Of a DNA stretch of 64,000 bases, positions 13,408 through 24,600 are shown in pieces. Every line of letters begins with the position of its first letter. The first letter of the stretch is position 1. Origin of the DNA: Notospermus geniculatus (lineage: Eukaryota; Nemertea; Pilidiophora; Heteronemertea; Lineidae); assembly GCA_002633025.1 (NCBI GenBank), contig NMRB01002019.1:29627-93626 (forward strand). Direction: 5' to 3'. Under the pieces are notes generated by a model, which saw nothing but the letters and a program-made list of their open reading frames with translations, was not told the DNA's origin and did no database searches. A program made the translations under genes and the position numbers.

Positions 13408-14708
13408 AATTTATGCATTAACGGAAAAGATGACACGATTCGGACAAGGCTAAAGACGGAGTTCATACGGAGTCGATAGCCTTGTTTGGACAAGATGGCT
13501 GTGGCAGGAAAAGGCTAGAGTTCAGGCATGAAAACAACAGGATGAACACTCATGGGAAACCAACACAGGACTTCCTTTCAGACAAAAAAGGCACTCAGAA
13601 TAAACTGAAAATGCATATCTAATCCATGACAGAGCATGATACTGGTGATTCATGAGATAGAGCTCCATGAAATAGGCCTATCCTATAGTCAAAGGCCTAC
13701 TTCATTCTTCAGCAAAATTGCCAAATGAATTTTGTTTTAAAAAAGGTCTGTTCTTCATCAGTTTGTCAACAAGAATATCAAAACTCTGGAAGACAGTCAA
13801 GGGGTCTTGTTCTTGATGGTCTATAGGAAGTTGTGGATACCTTCAGAAATTCTATACCGTAATTCTCATTCCTTCATGAAAGATCCAGTCAAAAATTGAT
13901 TTCATTGAGTTCAACAAGGAAGAACAGCCAACAGTCACCGTCACGTCTGATTTAAATCATTGACCCATGCGTAATCAGCTAGGCCTACAAGATATCCTTG
14001 TTTCAACTTGGTCAGCAAGACCGTGGCCTGATGGGAATGAGATAATGCCTGATAAGTTATGGAGCAAGTGGGAACGGATCATTTGGAATGACCTGAGGCG
14101 AACTGATGATCTGTCCACTGGGCGGCGCATTTCCGAGGGGGAATGCGAGTCGTCACGGAAATTGCCGAGCAGATTTGCCTTCAGAAGTTCCGAATGGGAA
14201 TGGATCTAAATGAAGAGTGGCCTCTCCACAAAATGTTGATGGCGGTGGTGCTTATGTCAATCACAAGAAAGCAGTGGAGATCCAACAAATATTCCATAGG
14301 CATAGTGCCCTTTTTTTGACAATAGGGAACACCGATCACGTAGACCACGCGAGAATATACGCGTGGTTTTGAACTGATCACCAATGCCACCTATTATTCA
14401 TGACGATTCAAGGTGTGATTGGCCGTGCTTGGTGAACCGCATCTCTCGAACAATGGGCCTAGGTCAACGCTAGGTGTCTCGTCTGCTCTATCAGTAGTCA
14501 TCACGTGACCAATTGGCGCTCCCCATTCCTCCAAGTTGTGCCCAAGTGAGTAGGCCTAGCCCAAGAAGTCACTGACTTCCTTCATCCATGAAGATGACGA
14601 GGAGGAAGACAAAACCCATGTGATATCTAGTCAAGACCAGGCCTAGTGGGTCCTCTCTAGCTCTGGTTTTCTCCTGCAGATCAGGAACATCCTACACAAA
14701 TCAGTAAA

Positions 14709-14880
14709 GCAGGCGCAGATCCAAAGGGGGGGGGGGCGTGTGCCCCCTTTTGGCCAATGAATCTGTAAAATTGACCGTGAAATTCTGGAATTTGGAGAGA
14801 GAAAATTCACCACAGATTTCAATGTTCTAGCTGGGTGCCCCCTCTTTTCTCAAACCCTGGATCCGCCCCTTTTTTAGGAC
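14709..14880. mobile_element. MITE-like element with CGGATCC-type ends
   Basis: Left end AGGCGCAGATCC followed by a G run, right end GGATCCGCCCCTTTT, so the two ends are imperfect inverted repeats. Short elements with such ends are common in animal genomes and are usually classed with hAT-like transposons; that class is my inference. No transposase is inside. Confidence 0.45.
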
Positions 14881-15257
14881 AAACCAGCGGAGTTGAGGAG
14901 CGATTTAAGAAGTCTTGGGAAGAAAGCCAAAGAGAAGGCGAGCACAAAAATCGACACACAATATGATAAGTCCATTTCCAGAATATTTGCGAATTTTCGA
15001 GTAGTATTTCTTTTGTAAGCATCATTGACAATAGCTGATTCAAAGGTCACCATGCAGCCCCTACGCCCTACTGTACGGCCTACTGCCTACATTACCAGCA
15101 ATAGCGGGCCTGGCCTCTAATCCGCAGTGCGCATGCGTGAAATAGTCAATCACGAGAGTACTGGCAAAATGTATAAATACATCATCTGTCGGCTATTTGG
15201 CCGATAGTCTGCCTATTAAGGCATCACCAGGTGAAAATTCATGGTATTTGGATGAAA

Positions 15258-15666
15258 TTTTTCCGTGTCCACACCTAGGTTGAAAACATGCTGTGCTAAC
15301 TAAAATATCCTAATGTAAATTAGAGGAAAATCAGCATTTGGGCCAAGTTCAAGTGCTCCCTGCTCGTTATTGGGGCTGTGTATTTTAGTTGCCGACTTCT
15401 GACATAAATATTGATACTATAGATGAGTCGTAGTACTACTGTATTATATTTGTAATGTTAAAGTTTCATTTTGATATTTTCCGCATATCAAAGGATAAAA
15501 GTTTCTGAAAAGTACTAGGCCTAAATCATCTTCCTTTGGCAGACCCAAATTATTTGTATATGTCACTTTTTACATTTAGGGTGCAAATTTCGAATTTTCT
15601 TGACTTTTTACGTTTTCACCACCCAGTTTACCCAATGTTTTCAACCCCCGTATGGACACGAGTCAA
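15258..15666. repeat. Inverted repeat pair about 400 bp apart
   Basis: CCGTGTCCACACCTAGGTTG at about 15264 recurs as its reverse complement with a few changes near 15640-15660 (AACCCCCGTATGGACACGA). The ends could be the termini of a degenerate non-autonomous transposon. No coding sequence lies between. Confidence 0.45.
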
Positions 15667-15669
15667 AGT

Positions 15670-15738
15670 CGTCCAATCCTGCTGAAATTTTCAGAATTTA
15701 TAGACTATAAATTCTGAAAATTTCAGCAGGATTGGACG
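15670..15738. repeat. Perfect 33-bp hairpin with 3-base loop
   Basis: Left arm 15670-15702 and right arm 15706-15738 are exact reverse complements, separated by GAC. The perfect pairing implies recent origin. The loop is too tight for a standard microRNA precursor; a foldback of a transposon end or a palindromic duplication is more likely. Confidence 0.85.
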
Positions 15739-16043
15739 ATCAACAACACCAGATAGGCCTCAGCCCTCATATTGAAACAGAACCGACTCACGGTAGCACC
15801 ACTCATCAATCAACACTATCACTATACATTGAAGAGAGTCTCTGAGTCTGAGCTACCGTACAGCACACCTTGCGTACAGCAGATACCACGTGTGTACGCT
15901 ACACACAGACATTGACAATGTATCTTGATAGAGCTACTCCCAGCAGACGATAGCCATGTCAAATTTCAAAGCGAAATTTCTCCGCATTCAAAAGTTGTCC
16001 AGACTTTGAAAATCCCGCCCGATGGAGCTTTCTTTAAACTCAC

Positions 16044-16140
16044 CTGAAGCAGCCGAACAATACAATTCCAAACATGAAAAGATAATCAACAATAGATATA
16101 TCACGAGCAGTATTCCTCCTCCGCCGCTACGTTCTGCCAT
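16044..16140 (-). CDS. Orphan first exon encoding a signal peptide
   Basis: Reading down the minus strand, ATG at 16140 sits in a good context (A at -3, G at +4) and opens MAERSGGGG, then the hydrophobic run ILLVIYLLLIIFSCLELYC and SAAS. It ends at a consensus donor CAG/GTGAGT at 16044. An in-frame upstream ATG at 16176 (MMSKPGYRSRRK) is possible. This reads as a signal peptide or signal anchor of a secreted or membrane protein. No later exon of this gene was found on the minus strand down to 13408, so the rest may be missing or placed elsewhere. It lies between two SBNO blocks on the same strand, odd for a normal locus. Function unknown. Confidence 0.5.
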
Positions 16141-16369
16141 TTTTCTCCTACTACGGTATCCTGGTTTGCTCATCATGGCCCACTGTGGTGTACGTGTGGG
16201 TTCGCGCGCACCACACTTCCCGGTTGCCCGATTAGTTCACTGTGTGACTGTCTTCATCTTCGATAATCGAAGGCCGATCTGCTCTCCACTGCGTTACATC
16301 GCACATCACCCTTCGAGAAATAGACCAGTCGGTGGCGTATCTTGGCAACATGCCAACTTTACCGGTTGA

Positions 16370-16382
16370 CCAATCGACCAAT
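16370..16382. promoter_or_regulatory. Tandem CCAAT boxes upstream of the orphan exon
   Basis: CCAAT at 16370-16374 and again at 16378-16382, about 230 bases upstream of the minus-strand ATG. CCAAT boxes work in either orientation, so the position suits a promoter. The surrounding 16180-16380 stretch is richer in CpG than its flanks. Confidence 0.4.
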
Positions 16383-16636
16383 CATACAACAAATTAGTTT
16401 ATTGTTCCGTAAAAATACATAGATTTTTATAGGATGAGATAAACGACGTGTTTGTGTATAGAAAAGAAAGAGGCGGAGAGTAAATTGCGAGTGGGTTGGG
16501 ATCTGTCATGGGGAATGTACCCAACCCACGAACAGCAGGGAGAGAGGTGCGTGTGTGTGGAAAATATATATACAACAAAAATGATTAGTGACTAGGTATA
16601 TTATAAATGAGCAAATGGCATATTTACAAGGTTCTG

Positions 16637-16930
16637 GAAGTTAGCTCCTTTTTCCTTTTTCCTTTTTCCTTATTCGCATGTGAAGTTAGCTCCTTTTTCC
16701 TTTTTCCTTATTCGCATGTGAAGTGAGCTCCTTTTTCCTTTTTCCTTTTTCCTTATTCGCATGTGAAGTTAGCTCCTTTTTCCTTATTCCTCATTCCTTA
16801 TTCAAAATGTGAAGTTTGTTACTTTTTCCTTATTCCTTATTCCTTATTCAAAATGTGAAGTTTGTTACTTTTTCCTTATTCCTTATTCAAAATTAGTTTT
16901 CCCTTATTCAAAAATGACGTTTCCTTATTC
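16637..16930 (+). repeat. Pyrimidine-rich tandem array
   Basis: Four to six units of 30-45 bases, each built from CCTTTTT or CCTTATT repeats and separated by GCATGTGAAGTTAGCTC or by ATTCAAAATGTGAAGTTTG. The unit changes from the first type to the second along the array. No coding sequence. Confidence 0.85.
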
Positions 16931-17085
16931 AAAAATGCTGTTTCCAATTCCACTTTTAATTTCACCAGGGTAATTCTCCCAGTTAAACCTGAAAAGTCGA
17001 GCTTGCCTTTCATTTTGGTTACCCGCAAGCAGCACTGGCATGTTGTTCTGAGCGAGTACGCGATGAATGAATTTCACCGACTCAC

Positions 17086-17887
17086 CTTCTCTCTACTGCC
17101 TGTATGAAGTCATTGAACTCCCTGAAAGGGGTCCCCTCTCCCCACAATCCAAGTCGGACCATATAAGCCATATTTTTAGGTTCGGATGCACCTGCAAACA
17201 TCATGAGCGCCACATGTCAGTCAGGTGTCATGAAGAATAAATTTGGTGAAAACCATGGAGAAAACTCCATTTGATCAAACAAGCATCCTAAAACACCACT
17301 TAATACCAAAGTTTTTGCAGGTAGGCCTACTCATGATATTTGAAAACCCAAGAGTGAGTTACCTACCGGTTGCACTTGCATAAACAATCCTAGCTCTTGG
17401 CAGTTGATTCTGAAGTTCGAGCACCTTGAGACCAGTTTTCGTAGGTTTAGACGAGCCAACTGGGCAAAGATTCTTGGCCCTATGGCACTCGTCAAATATG
17501 ATGACACCATCAAAATCTTCTCCACACCAGTGAAGTAACTGTTTGAGTCGAGTACGGTACTTCCCCCCTGATTGGCTCTCTCCGATTAGTGATGAGTAAG
17601 TAGAGAAGATGACACCTTTCTTGATGCTGTTGTTTATCTTAGATGAAATCTTTGCATATTTCAACTGAAAGCCAAATGAAACATGTTTTACTCAATAAAA
17701 TTATTTTACTCTCTTCGTGGGTCGTTCTCCCCATGGGTTGCCCAAGCAGGGAGGGACAAGTGAAGCTTTCAGTTATACTGACGACAGACAGCTCACCTTA
17801 TTCAATGCCACCACAGGAATTCGACCAGCACCAATGTCATTCAGATCTCTCTCTGCATCCATCTTCAAGTCATTTGACACACTCAAC
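17086..17887 (-). CDS. SBNO1: Strawberry notch homologue (SBNO), middle block
   Basis: Three minus-strand exons: 17887-17797, 17664-17367 and 17191-17086, in phase, 165 codons. They encode [14 protein letters not shown], then [39 protein letters not shown], the DExH motif [10 protein letters not shown], motif III-like SATG, and [20 protein letters not shown]. The last phrase leads, in the family, to a segment of about 110 residues that is not present before the C-terminal block at 13014. The N-terminal third, with the ATP-binding motif I, is also absent. Upstream of 17887 only about 250 bases remain before KMT5A exons on the other strand. Both losses look like assembly gaps, not gene decay, because every surviving exon is intact. 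Confidence 0.93.
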
Positions 17888-18146
17888 CTAAAAAAATCCA
17901 AACATCTTAAGGAACATGCACTCATGAAGTAGGCCTATGGATGGAAATTCTTCGCATTTCAATGATCAGTACAGGAAAAAAAATGAAATGGTCCATGGAC
18001 CATGTGCTCACCGGGTTGGACATAATAGTCTAATGACAGAGGGAGGTACATATCAGTTATGAGCAATCTGGGTCAAGTCATTCTCGTGTAGGACTTGGAT
18101 GATTTTTGGGTTTATGCCACCTGGCGACCATATTGGATGTCCGATT
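17888..18146. other. Short spacer where two 5' ends should be
   Basis: The spacer begins with a clean SBNO acceptor at its left edge and ends at a KMT5A exon. The missing 5' exons of both divergent genes, and their promoters, cannot fit in about 260 bases. A collapsed or skipped segment is the simplest reading. Confidence 0.55.
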
Positions 18147-19170
18147 AGGCCGGAACTTCACATGCACATGAAGGTCACACCAAGCCATCAACTCACAGAA
18201 TACTTCCAAGTTCGACGCAGTGATCGTAAACTCACATCTGATGTTGAGGTTAGTATCCATTTTCTTAAGTCTCAGGTTTATTCAAGGAAGGAAGTTGCTG
18301 TTTGCTCTATGTTCACAATCTACAATGTATCAAAAATGTCCTTTTACAGAAACAAAAGAAGGAGATGCTGGAACAGGCTATTCTCTCAGGGTGTGAAGAT
18401 GGATTGAAGGTAAGGCAGTAGACTGGTCACGCTCATAGTGTACTGTTCTATCAAAAGCACTGATCTGTTGTCTTCTTGACATACTTGAGTCTAAACAATT
18501 CTTATCCTACATACTGTAGACTCTTGGAGGTGGCAAAAGACAAATCGGCTGCAGATTGGGATGAGGCGGTGGCCTTGGTTCATAATCTGAGGATTTACTA
18601 AATATTTCCTCTCCTAGGTTGAGGTATGGTAGATTGGCTGATTTGATCTTTCATTAACAGGTTGTCGAGTTCGAAGGCAAAGGTCGAGGCGTTGTCTCCA
18701 CTAAAACTTTCAAACGGGGTGACTTCATTGTGGAATATGCTGGTAACCTCATCGACTTGAGCAAAGCGAAGGAAAAAGAGGCAGAGTACTCGCAGGAACC
18801 AGATATTGGTTGCTACATGTATTACTTCAATTTTAATAACAAAAAGTATTGGTGAGTTTTGCATCTTTCTTCTTGTTCTTACAACTATTCCATTATATCG
18901 TGTTATCTATAAAGTGGATACCGGTACATGTGCTCAAAATTCATCTCTTCTCTCTTCAGCGTGGATGCAACAGCAGAAAGTGGGAAACTTGGCCGTCTGC
19001 TCAACCACAGCAAATCAGGAAACTGTAAAACCAAAGTAGTAGGCATTGGAAACAGACCATATCTTATCTTAGTTGCTGCTAGGAACATATCAATAGGGGA
19101 AGAGCTTCTCTATGATTATGGCGATAGGAGTAAGGAGGCCATTGCAGCTCATCCGTGGCTTGCAAAATGA
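18147..19170 (+). CDS. KMT5A: KMT5A (SET8/PR-Set7) histone H4K20 monomethyltransferase, 3' part
   Basis: Exons: about 18147-18248 (left border uncertain), 18350-18409, 18661-18851, 18960-19170 (TGA). They encode QLTEYFQVRRSDRKL, KQKKEMLEQAILSGCEDGLK, then the SET domain: FEGKGRGVVSTKTFKRGDF, GCYMYYF, YCVDAT, the cofactor-binding LLNHSKSGNC, and catalytic ELLYDYGDRS, ending AHPWLAK, as in other KMT5A proteins. The enzyme places one methyl group on lysine 20 of histone H4 in the nucleus, with roles in mitosis and genome stability. The N-terminal region is missing; a frame continues upstream to an ATG at 18099 but its residues are unlike the family. The gene is divergent from SBNO, as in human. 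Confidence 0.95.
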
Positions 19171-19683
19171 GGATTGTTGTGAAATAGGCCTACTGTTGTT
19201 GACATGTATTGAAGCAGTTTGTCAAATGTACCATTCAGTGGACAAAGCAGTTTCATTTAAAGTCTGTTTGCTGTGCAATAACCAAGGCTTGCCAAGGAGT
19301 CAAAATCCTTGCATGTTTATGTGTTCATGATGACTGTGCATATGAATGAAGAGAGCTTGAAGGCACAAGGCTCTTTGCATGATCTACGTTGGTGTTTTAT
19401 TGAGAATTTTTTACTGCATAGTGCTGATTTTGTGAAATGTTTCAGGTGCAAGGCTGTGTGGTATAAGAAAATAAATGACTGATCCGGACGCACTGGAAAT
19501 GAACTGTATGCCCAGCATTCTGAATGTTGGGTAAATCCTAGGACTCGGGGTTTCATATCATATTGTTGTACTGAGACAGTTGCCCTGATCATAATTTATT
19601 GTCGTTTGGGTGAAAAATGTATAGAATCAGCATATCAATGGAAATAAGATACTTCTGTAAATACTGCTATTAATCAACAATGG

Positions 19684-19689
19684 AATAAA
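19684..19689 (+). terminator. Polyadenylation signal AATAAA of KMT5A
   Basis: AATAAA about 515 bases after the stop codon and followed by T-rich sequence. The 3' UTR would be 19171 to about 19705. Confidence 0.6.
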
Positions 19690-19718
19690 ACCGCTTTCTT
19701 AATCTGAAAGAGTTAGTT

Positions 19719-20080
19719 CTTTTGTCTTGATCTGCAGCTCACCAAGTAGTAACTACATGAATAGCGACTAGGAGGTCATGGAGTTCTCAACACTGTTTCG
19801 TGATAAAAAAAGCTTGTGCAGATGACATCGTCAGAGAAAAATCTGCCATCTTGATAGTCAAATGACGTCAACCCACATGGTGCACTTTGTCGTCAGCATC
19901 TTTTGTCTTGATCTGCAGCTCACCAAGTAGTAACTACATGAATAGCGACTAGGAGGTCATGGAGTTCTCAACACTGTTTCGTGATCAAAAGAGCTTGTGC
20001 AGATGACATATCATCAGAGAAAAATCTGCCATCTTGATGGTCAAATGACGTCAACCCACATTGTGCACTTTGTCGTCAGC
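19719..20080 (+). repeat. 181-bp direct tandem duplication with a CRE in each copy
   Basis: Copy 1 is 19719-19899 and copy 2 is 19900-20080, nearly identical. Each contains TGACGTCA (19863-19870 and 20046-20053). A partial third match (TGCACTTTGTC) follows near 20120. No gene is evident. Confidence 0.85.
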
Positions 20081-20497
20081 GCAAGTGGAGTGTGTACGAC
20101 TTCAACTGTGACAAAATCTACACGTGCACTTTGTCATCGTCAGCATGGTGATCAGCCTGTCAAAAGCTCTCGCTCAATCTAGAAGCTACTCCACATGGAA
20201 ACCATCAACCATTGACCATGGGGCCACGACTATACGAAGGACCAATATGTGCTCTGCTGAGCTGATTACAAGGCCTATGATCTTGTCTTTATCTGGAATT
20301 CCACACTCTATCAAAGTGACGTGGTTAAGGAATGCCTGTCTTCCGAGGAGACTGAAAAAACTCACTAATATATTGAGTGAACAAACAATGCTAAATTAAT
20401 GTTTATGTTGTTTTATTCTTTTGACAATTTTAAGTATACATAACAAAACAACATATCAAGACATGATAAAATCAGAGGCAATAAAGTGTATCCTTAG

Positions 20498-20755
20498 TTA
20501 TGCAACGGCAACAATAAGCGACAAGCTATAAGGATATGCATGGACACACTTAATGAACAATTTTTCCTTGTATGTCTTCCCGAAAGTTGAAACCACTTTG
20601 CCGGTCACAATTTCACTCAGTTTCATCATCGTCGTCGTCATTATACAGTCATAGGACGAGTTGTCCCACAGGCCACATTGTTGTGAACAGTTAGTTTTGC
20701 GCATTGCCATGATGCACATATCTGCAAACCTGTCCCGTCCTGACACTTGAAGAAT
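20498..20755 (-). other. Unrecognised minus-strand open frame, possible terminal exon
   Basis: After a possible acceptor (TATATGAG) at about 20750 the minus strand stays open for about 85 codons and ends in a stop at 20498. A minus-strand AATAAA (plus TTTATT) lies at 20412-20417. The protein (KLSEIVTGKVVSTFGKTYKE is a typical stretch) matches no family I know, and no upstream exon was found. It could be a chance frame; confidence is low. Confidence 0.2.
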
Positions 20756-21113
20756 TCTCATATAGGTGACAAAGACAGCAAGAAGCAATGAATTTTGTAG
20801 TGCTGGCCTATAGGAAAAGATAGAAGATACACTGTACATGCTAATGATGTATAATTAATATACATGGCATTAAGTGCTCAATGCACTACGTAACAGTACT
20901 TGATAGTGTTGTCTACACTAACACATCCTGACACTAGTTATTTTCACTTGGTTTGTGCTAAATCCAACATTCTATAAGTAATGCCAATTTCGGATACCCG
21001 GTAATCTTTAACATTTCTAACTGAAAACATGTGGTGAGAGAAATGTGCAATCTGACGCTGGTAAAGTGGCAGGTGCTTGTCATATCACAAACCTGGGTAG
21101 TTTCAACCAGGTA

Positions 21114-21378
21114 CAGTACAGGTCACAATTGACATCCCTAAATTCGCGCAAGTTACGCGTAAGTCACTCGTAACTTACGCAACAACTCACCGCGTAACTT
21201 ACGAGGTGATTTACGCGAATTACGCTAGTTACGCGGTGAGTTACACAGCGATTTACGAGGCGAGTTGCGCGATTTTGGCGAGTTACGCGAAACCAAAGCC
21301 GTGAGTTACCCGTAAGTTACTCGTAACTTACGAGTAACTTACGCGAAGCCGTAGGGATGTCAATTGAGACCTGTACTG
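21114..21378. mobile_element. Tc1/mariner-type MITE with TA target duplication
   Basis: 265 bp, flanked by TA on both sides (21112-21113, 21379-21380). The ends are 27-bp inverted repeats with one mismatch, starting CAGTACAGGTC. The interior is itself palindromic, made of iterated GTAACTTAC and TTACGCG words. The sister allele has the empty site, a single TA at 25893-25894. A TA duplication with a CAGT start fits the Tc1/mariner superfamily. There is no transposase, so it is non-autonomous. Confidence 0.93.
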
Positions 21379-21554
21379 TATGTCAGATTTTACGGATCTA
21401 TCAAGATTTATAAATATCGTCAAATTCCTTTAAAATTCTTAACATGAAATCAACAAATAAAAGTCACCAGTGACCCATCAAAAACAAACAGCAAACGAAG
21501 TGGGTATAACTGTTGAATGTTCGAGGTGTTTTAGAAAATAACGGCATATGAAGG

Positions 21555-21670
21555 AACCTCCCTTAACGGACACCTCTCTATTAAGGCCACCTATTCCAGT
21601 CCCTAATTTCATTCTGATCTCTGTAATCAGGACACCTCTCAATTAAGGACATTTGTTACTCCCGAAGGTG
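21555..21670. repeat. Dispersed CCTCTCTATTAAGG-type transposon relic
   Basis: Holds ACACCTCTCTATTAAGG and AGGACACCTCTCAATTAAGG repeats, then GAAGGTGTCC, in inverted arrangement. The sister allele has the same at about 26053-26190, and a shorter relative lies at 37747-37825. The words resemble terminal repeats of a TA-targeting transposon family. Confidence 0.5.
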
Positions 21671-24600
21671 TCCTTATATATAGACTCTTTTTAAACTCTA
21701 TTCTTATACTCTTGCCCTCATCTCAAGCCAGTGTGACCCGGAGGCTGCTAGAACCACGACACATGTCCAACTCATTAAAATTCTTGAAAATTAACAGAAA
21801 TATTCTATTCTATGATAATAAATACCTTTGGCTTAGTTAGACCAGCTCCATAAATTTCATCTTGCATAATCACAACCTAATTCCATGCAATGGTGGACAG
21901 AATACATTACACACACATATTCAGGAGAGGAGGTACTTCTCATGCCTAGAAACATCCCAGCCTGAAAATATGCCACTTTATCTTTATTACATAGCCAACA
22001 AACATCAAAACGCCCCGACCTGCTGAATAAGACAGCAAATCCAACAGCTTGCAGCAAGTTTCATCTCTCAGAAACAACATCCTGACTTTTTCCATTACAA
22101 GTCCAAAAGATTAATCCGATTTCACAAATATACCTCAAGTAAGGTTCAAATCCTACAATATTCAAGAACACCTTAAGACCACAGCCAAACACTACAAACT
22201 ATAGTACTCACCTTTGTATCAGTATCAAATTTTGGAAACGGTAACAACCAGGTTCCACACAGCTGAAGAATTACCAAAACATCTACAAAAGCCATGTGAT
22301 CTGAGATTCCAGAACTGAAAGGGATTGACACAGAACCTTTTTCAATTCTTCCCAGAACTTTTACCAAACGCTATACATGTATATAAACCGACGCCAGCAG
22401 CAAGTATGTCAAGAAACAGATAATATTCGTGATTGGTTCACCCGCAAACCAAACAGTAACCGCCAAAGAGATCCCAATGCGGTTCTCCATGGTTACTCAA
22501 AAGTGTAACATGATTCCCAGACTCTTCCAAAATCGCCCACAACAAGCCAGCTTCCCCTGTCAACATAATCAAACCTGTACTTATATACACACCGCTAGCT
22601 GCCTGTCCTACTCTAGAGGCAGATCACACTAAACAGGGTCAACTCATCTACGTAGTTGCTGTGACAAGTGATGTTGCATGCACAGACTGAAGCGCCTATA
22701 CAAAAATATACGCATCTAACGAATATACATGTGTAATTCCTCTTATACTGACATAAGCTTCACACAGAGCTGTATTATAAAGACTACGTTCATTTTTTCA
22801 AACACTGTTTAGCTCCATTTAAACTAAAGTAGGAATAACTTTCAGCTGAAACGTCTTCCATAAAGACAACCATGGCAGTACAATCAGTTGATTTCAAGGG
22901 AGATTTCCACATTTTTATTAACTTACTAGTCCAAAGACTGTGTACCCACACACACTTGTTTCATATGACAGTGAGACATACAAAGGTACCATTTAAGGCC
23001 TCCTGGCTCATCAGTAAATTGCAATGTGTGTAAACGATGGCGTTGTATGGTGCAAGTCTATAGGATGAGATCAGGTGCAAATTTCGGATACCGGTAATTT
23101 CCGCATCAGAGCAAATTCTTAATCAACATATTTTCCAAAAGTTAGAATGAACTTGAAGGAGTCTGTGGGTACATTTGGAGAAATGCAAACTGTACATGGA
23201 AGATTCCTTCATGTAGAACCAATGAAAGCTTTGCTCAGGCACCACAGCAATCCAAATACTAGACGGCCTACGAGTGGTATTAAGGTATCTTTACTGCATG
23301 GAAAATTTCTTCAAATATATAGTTATAATGGAGACATACTATGCCACATTCATTGGAGATACTTTAAATTGTGCACTTGACATTATTAGAGGAAGGAGCC
23401 ACGGAAAAACTGAAATAATGAATCACACCACAGAATTGTACAAACTGCAGCCTATTATGGCAAATATCTCACAAATGACTGGATATTTACACAACTTTGA
23501 CGAACAACATCAAAAAGTTGCTTATTTTACAGAAAGAATCGAAATAAGACAAATAGGGGTGGGTGGCTACGATTCTACTATAATACCCATAAGAACAAAG
23601 AAATTAAGGCTAAAATCTTTTTGAATTGATTTCCAGTGGAATATGTCACGACAGCATGTGATACTGACTGTGTACTATACAAGTCAAGAATTCCAAGGTG
23701 TTCGTATGTTCGCATCTCAGGATTCTCATGATACGGTAGTTAAAATCGTTTTGAAATGACCCGAATAGACTTGTAAGATTGGACATCTTGAAAACATAAC
23801 CATGAGATTGAACTACATGAATGCAGTGTAGGAACCTCAGTGCATTATTTACAAGTCATCTACATTTCTGGTGAGTATAACTGACAACCTAGAAAAGAAC
23901 AGGAGAGAATGAGAAATAACTGCAGTATACAGTGACACTCTAACAATCATTACCATGATTCTAGCTTATATATAACTATGGATAGACCCATTGCCTCTTA
24001 CGTTTCCGAAAGCACAGTTACTTTAATCACTCAAGCAACTAGATATACCACTAACAGGATTTGATTAGAAGATTCTAAGGAAATAATCACATAATCTGTT
24101 GGGAGACAAAACGTTGTGACACCCATTTGCAATGCGGAATTGGCGGCATTAACAATCTATACCGATAAGCTAACCACTTTGATAAGTGAAGAAACCAGTA
24201 ACACCACATAAGTGATTGGAGAGACATCTCGTGCCTGTCTGATGAACTAAAATGTTTGAGACACACGTGGATGTTCAGTTGTAAGAGTCTGGCAGTGAAA
24301 GCAGTGACATGTTCTTGGTCGTCCATTTGTGAGAAAACTCAGGCACCAGTAATTTACGTTACATTTTCTGCCAGGGAAAACGCTGGAAGATGAACTCCTG
24401 ACGTCGCAACATTTTGTTCCCAGGGAAAAATCCTTGAATCCTAATCAATCCATGATATTAGAACAACCCAACTGAAAATTTATAACTTTTTAGAGAAGAT
24501 TTTAAAGAGCTACTTAACTCTGATGCTGTCCCTTTCATTACTAGTATCTTCAAAGGACTGCAACACTCAGTCTTGTAGAATACAATGTATTACGAGGGGA

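Larger units (their letters stand above)
13408..16043. other. Repeat-rich stretch without a recognisable gene
   Basis: The expected SBNO exons for the segment after FIQAVERR were looked for on the minus strand and not found. The frame at 13967-14209 (+) has no family features. The stretch holds TAGGCCTA palindromes, a MITE-like element at 14709-14880 and two inverted repeats at 15258-15738. Confidence 0.5.

Noticed and set aside
14819-15043. Minus-strand frame ending near GADPGFEKRGG
   Set aside because: The recognisable part is a translated end of the MITE at 14709-14880.
21857-22057. Minus-strand 66-residue frame (also 26406-26606)
   Set aside because: The two allelic copies differ mainly by amino-acid changes, not silent ones, and there is no family match.
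23147-23624. Open frames of 77 and 116 residues, repeated at 27969-28446
   Set aside because: They look conserved because the DNA is an allelic duplicate. They overlap in different frames, lack domains and splice signals, and the sequence around them is equally conserved between copies.
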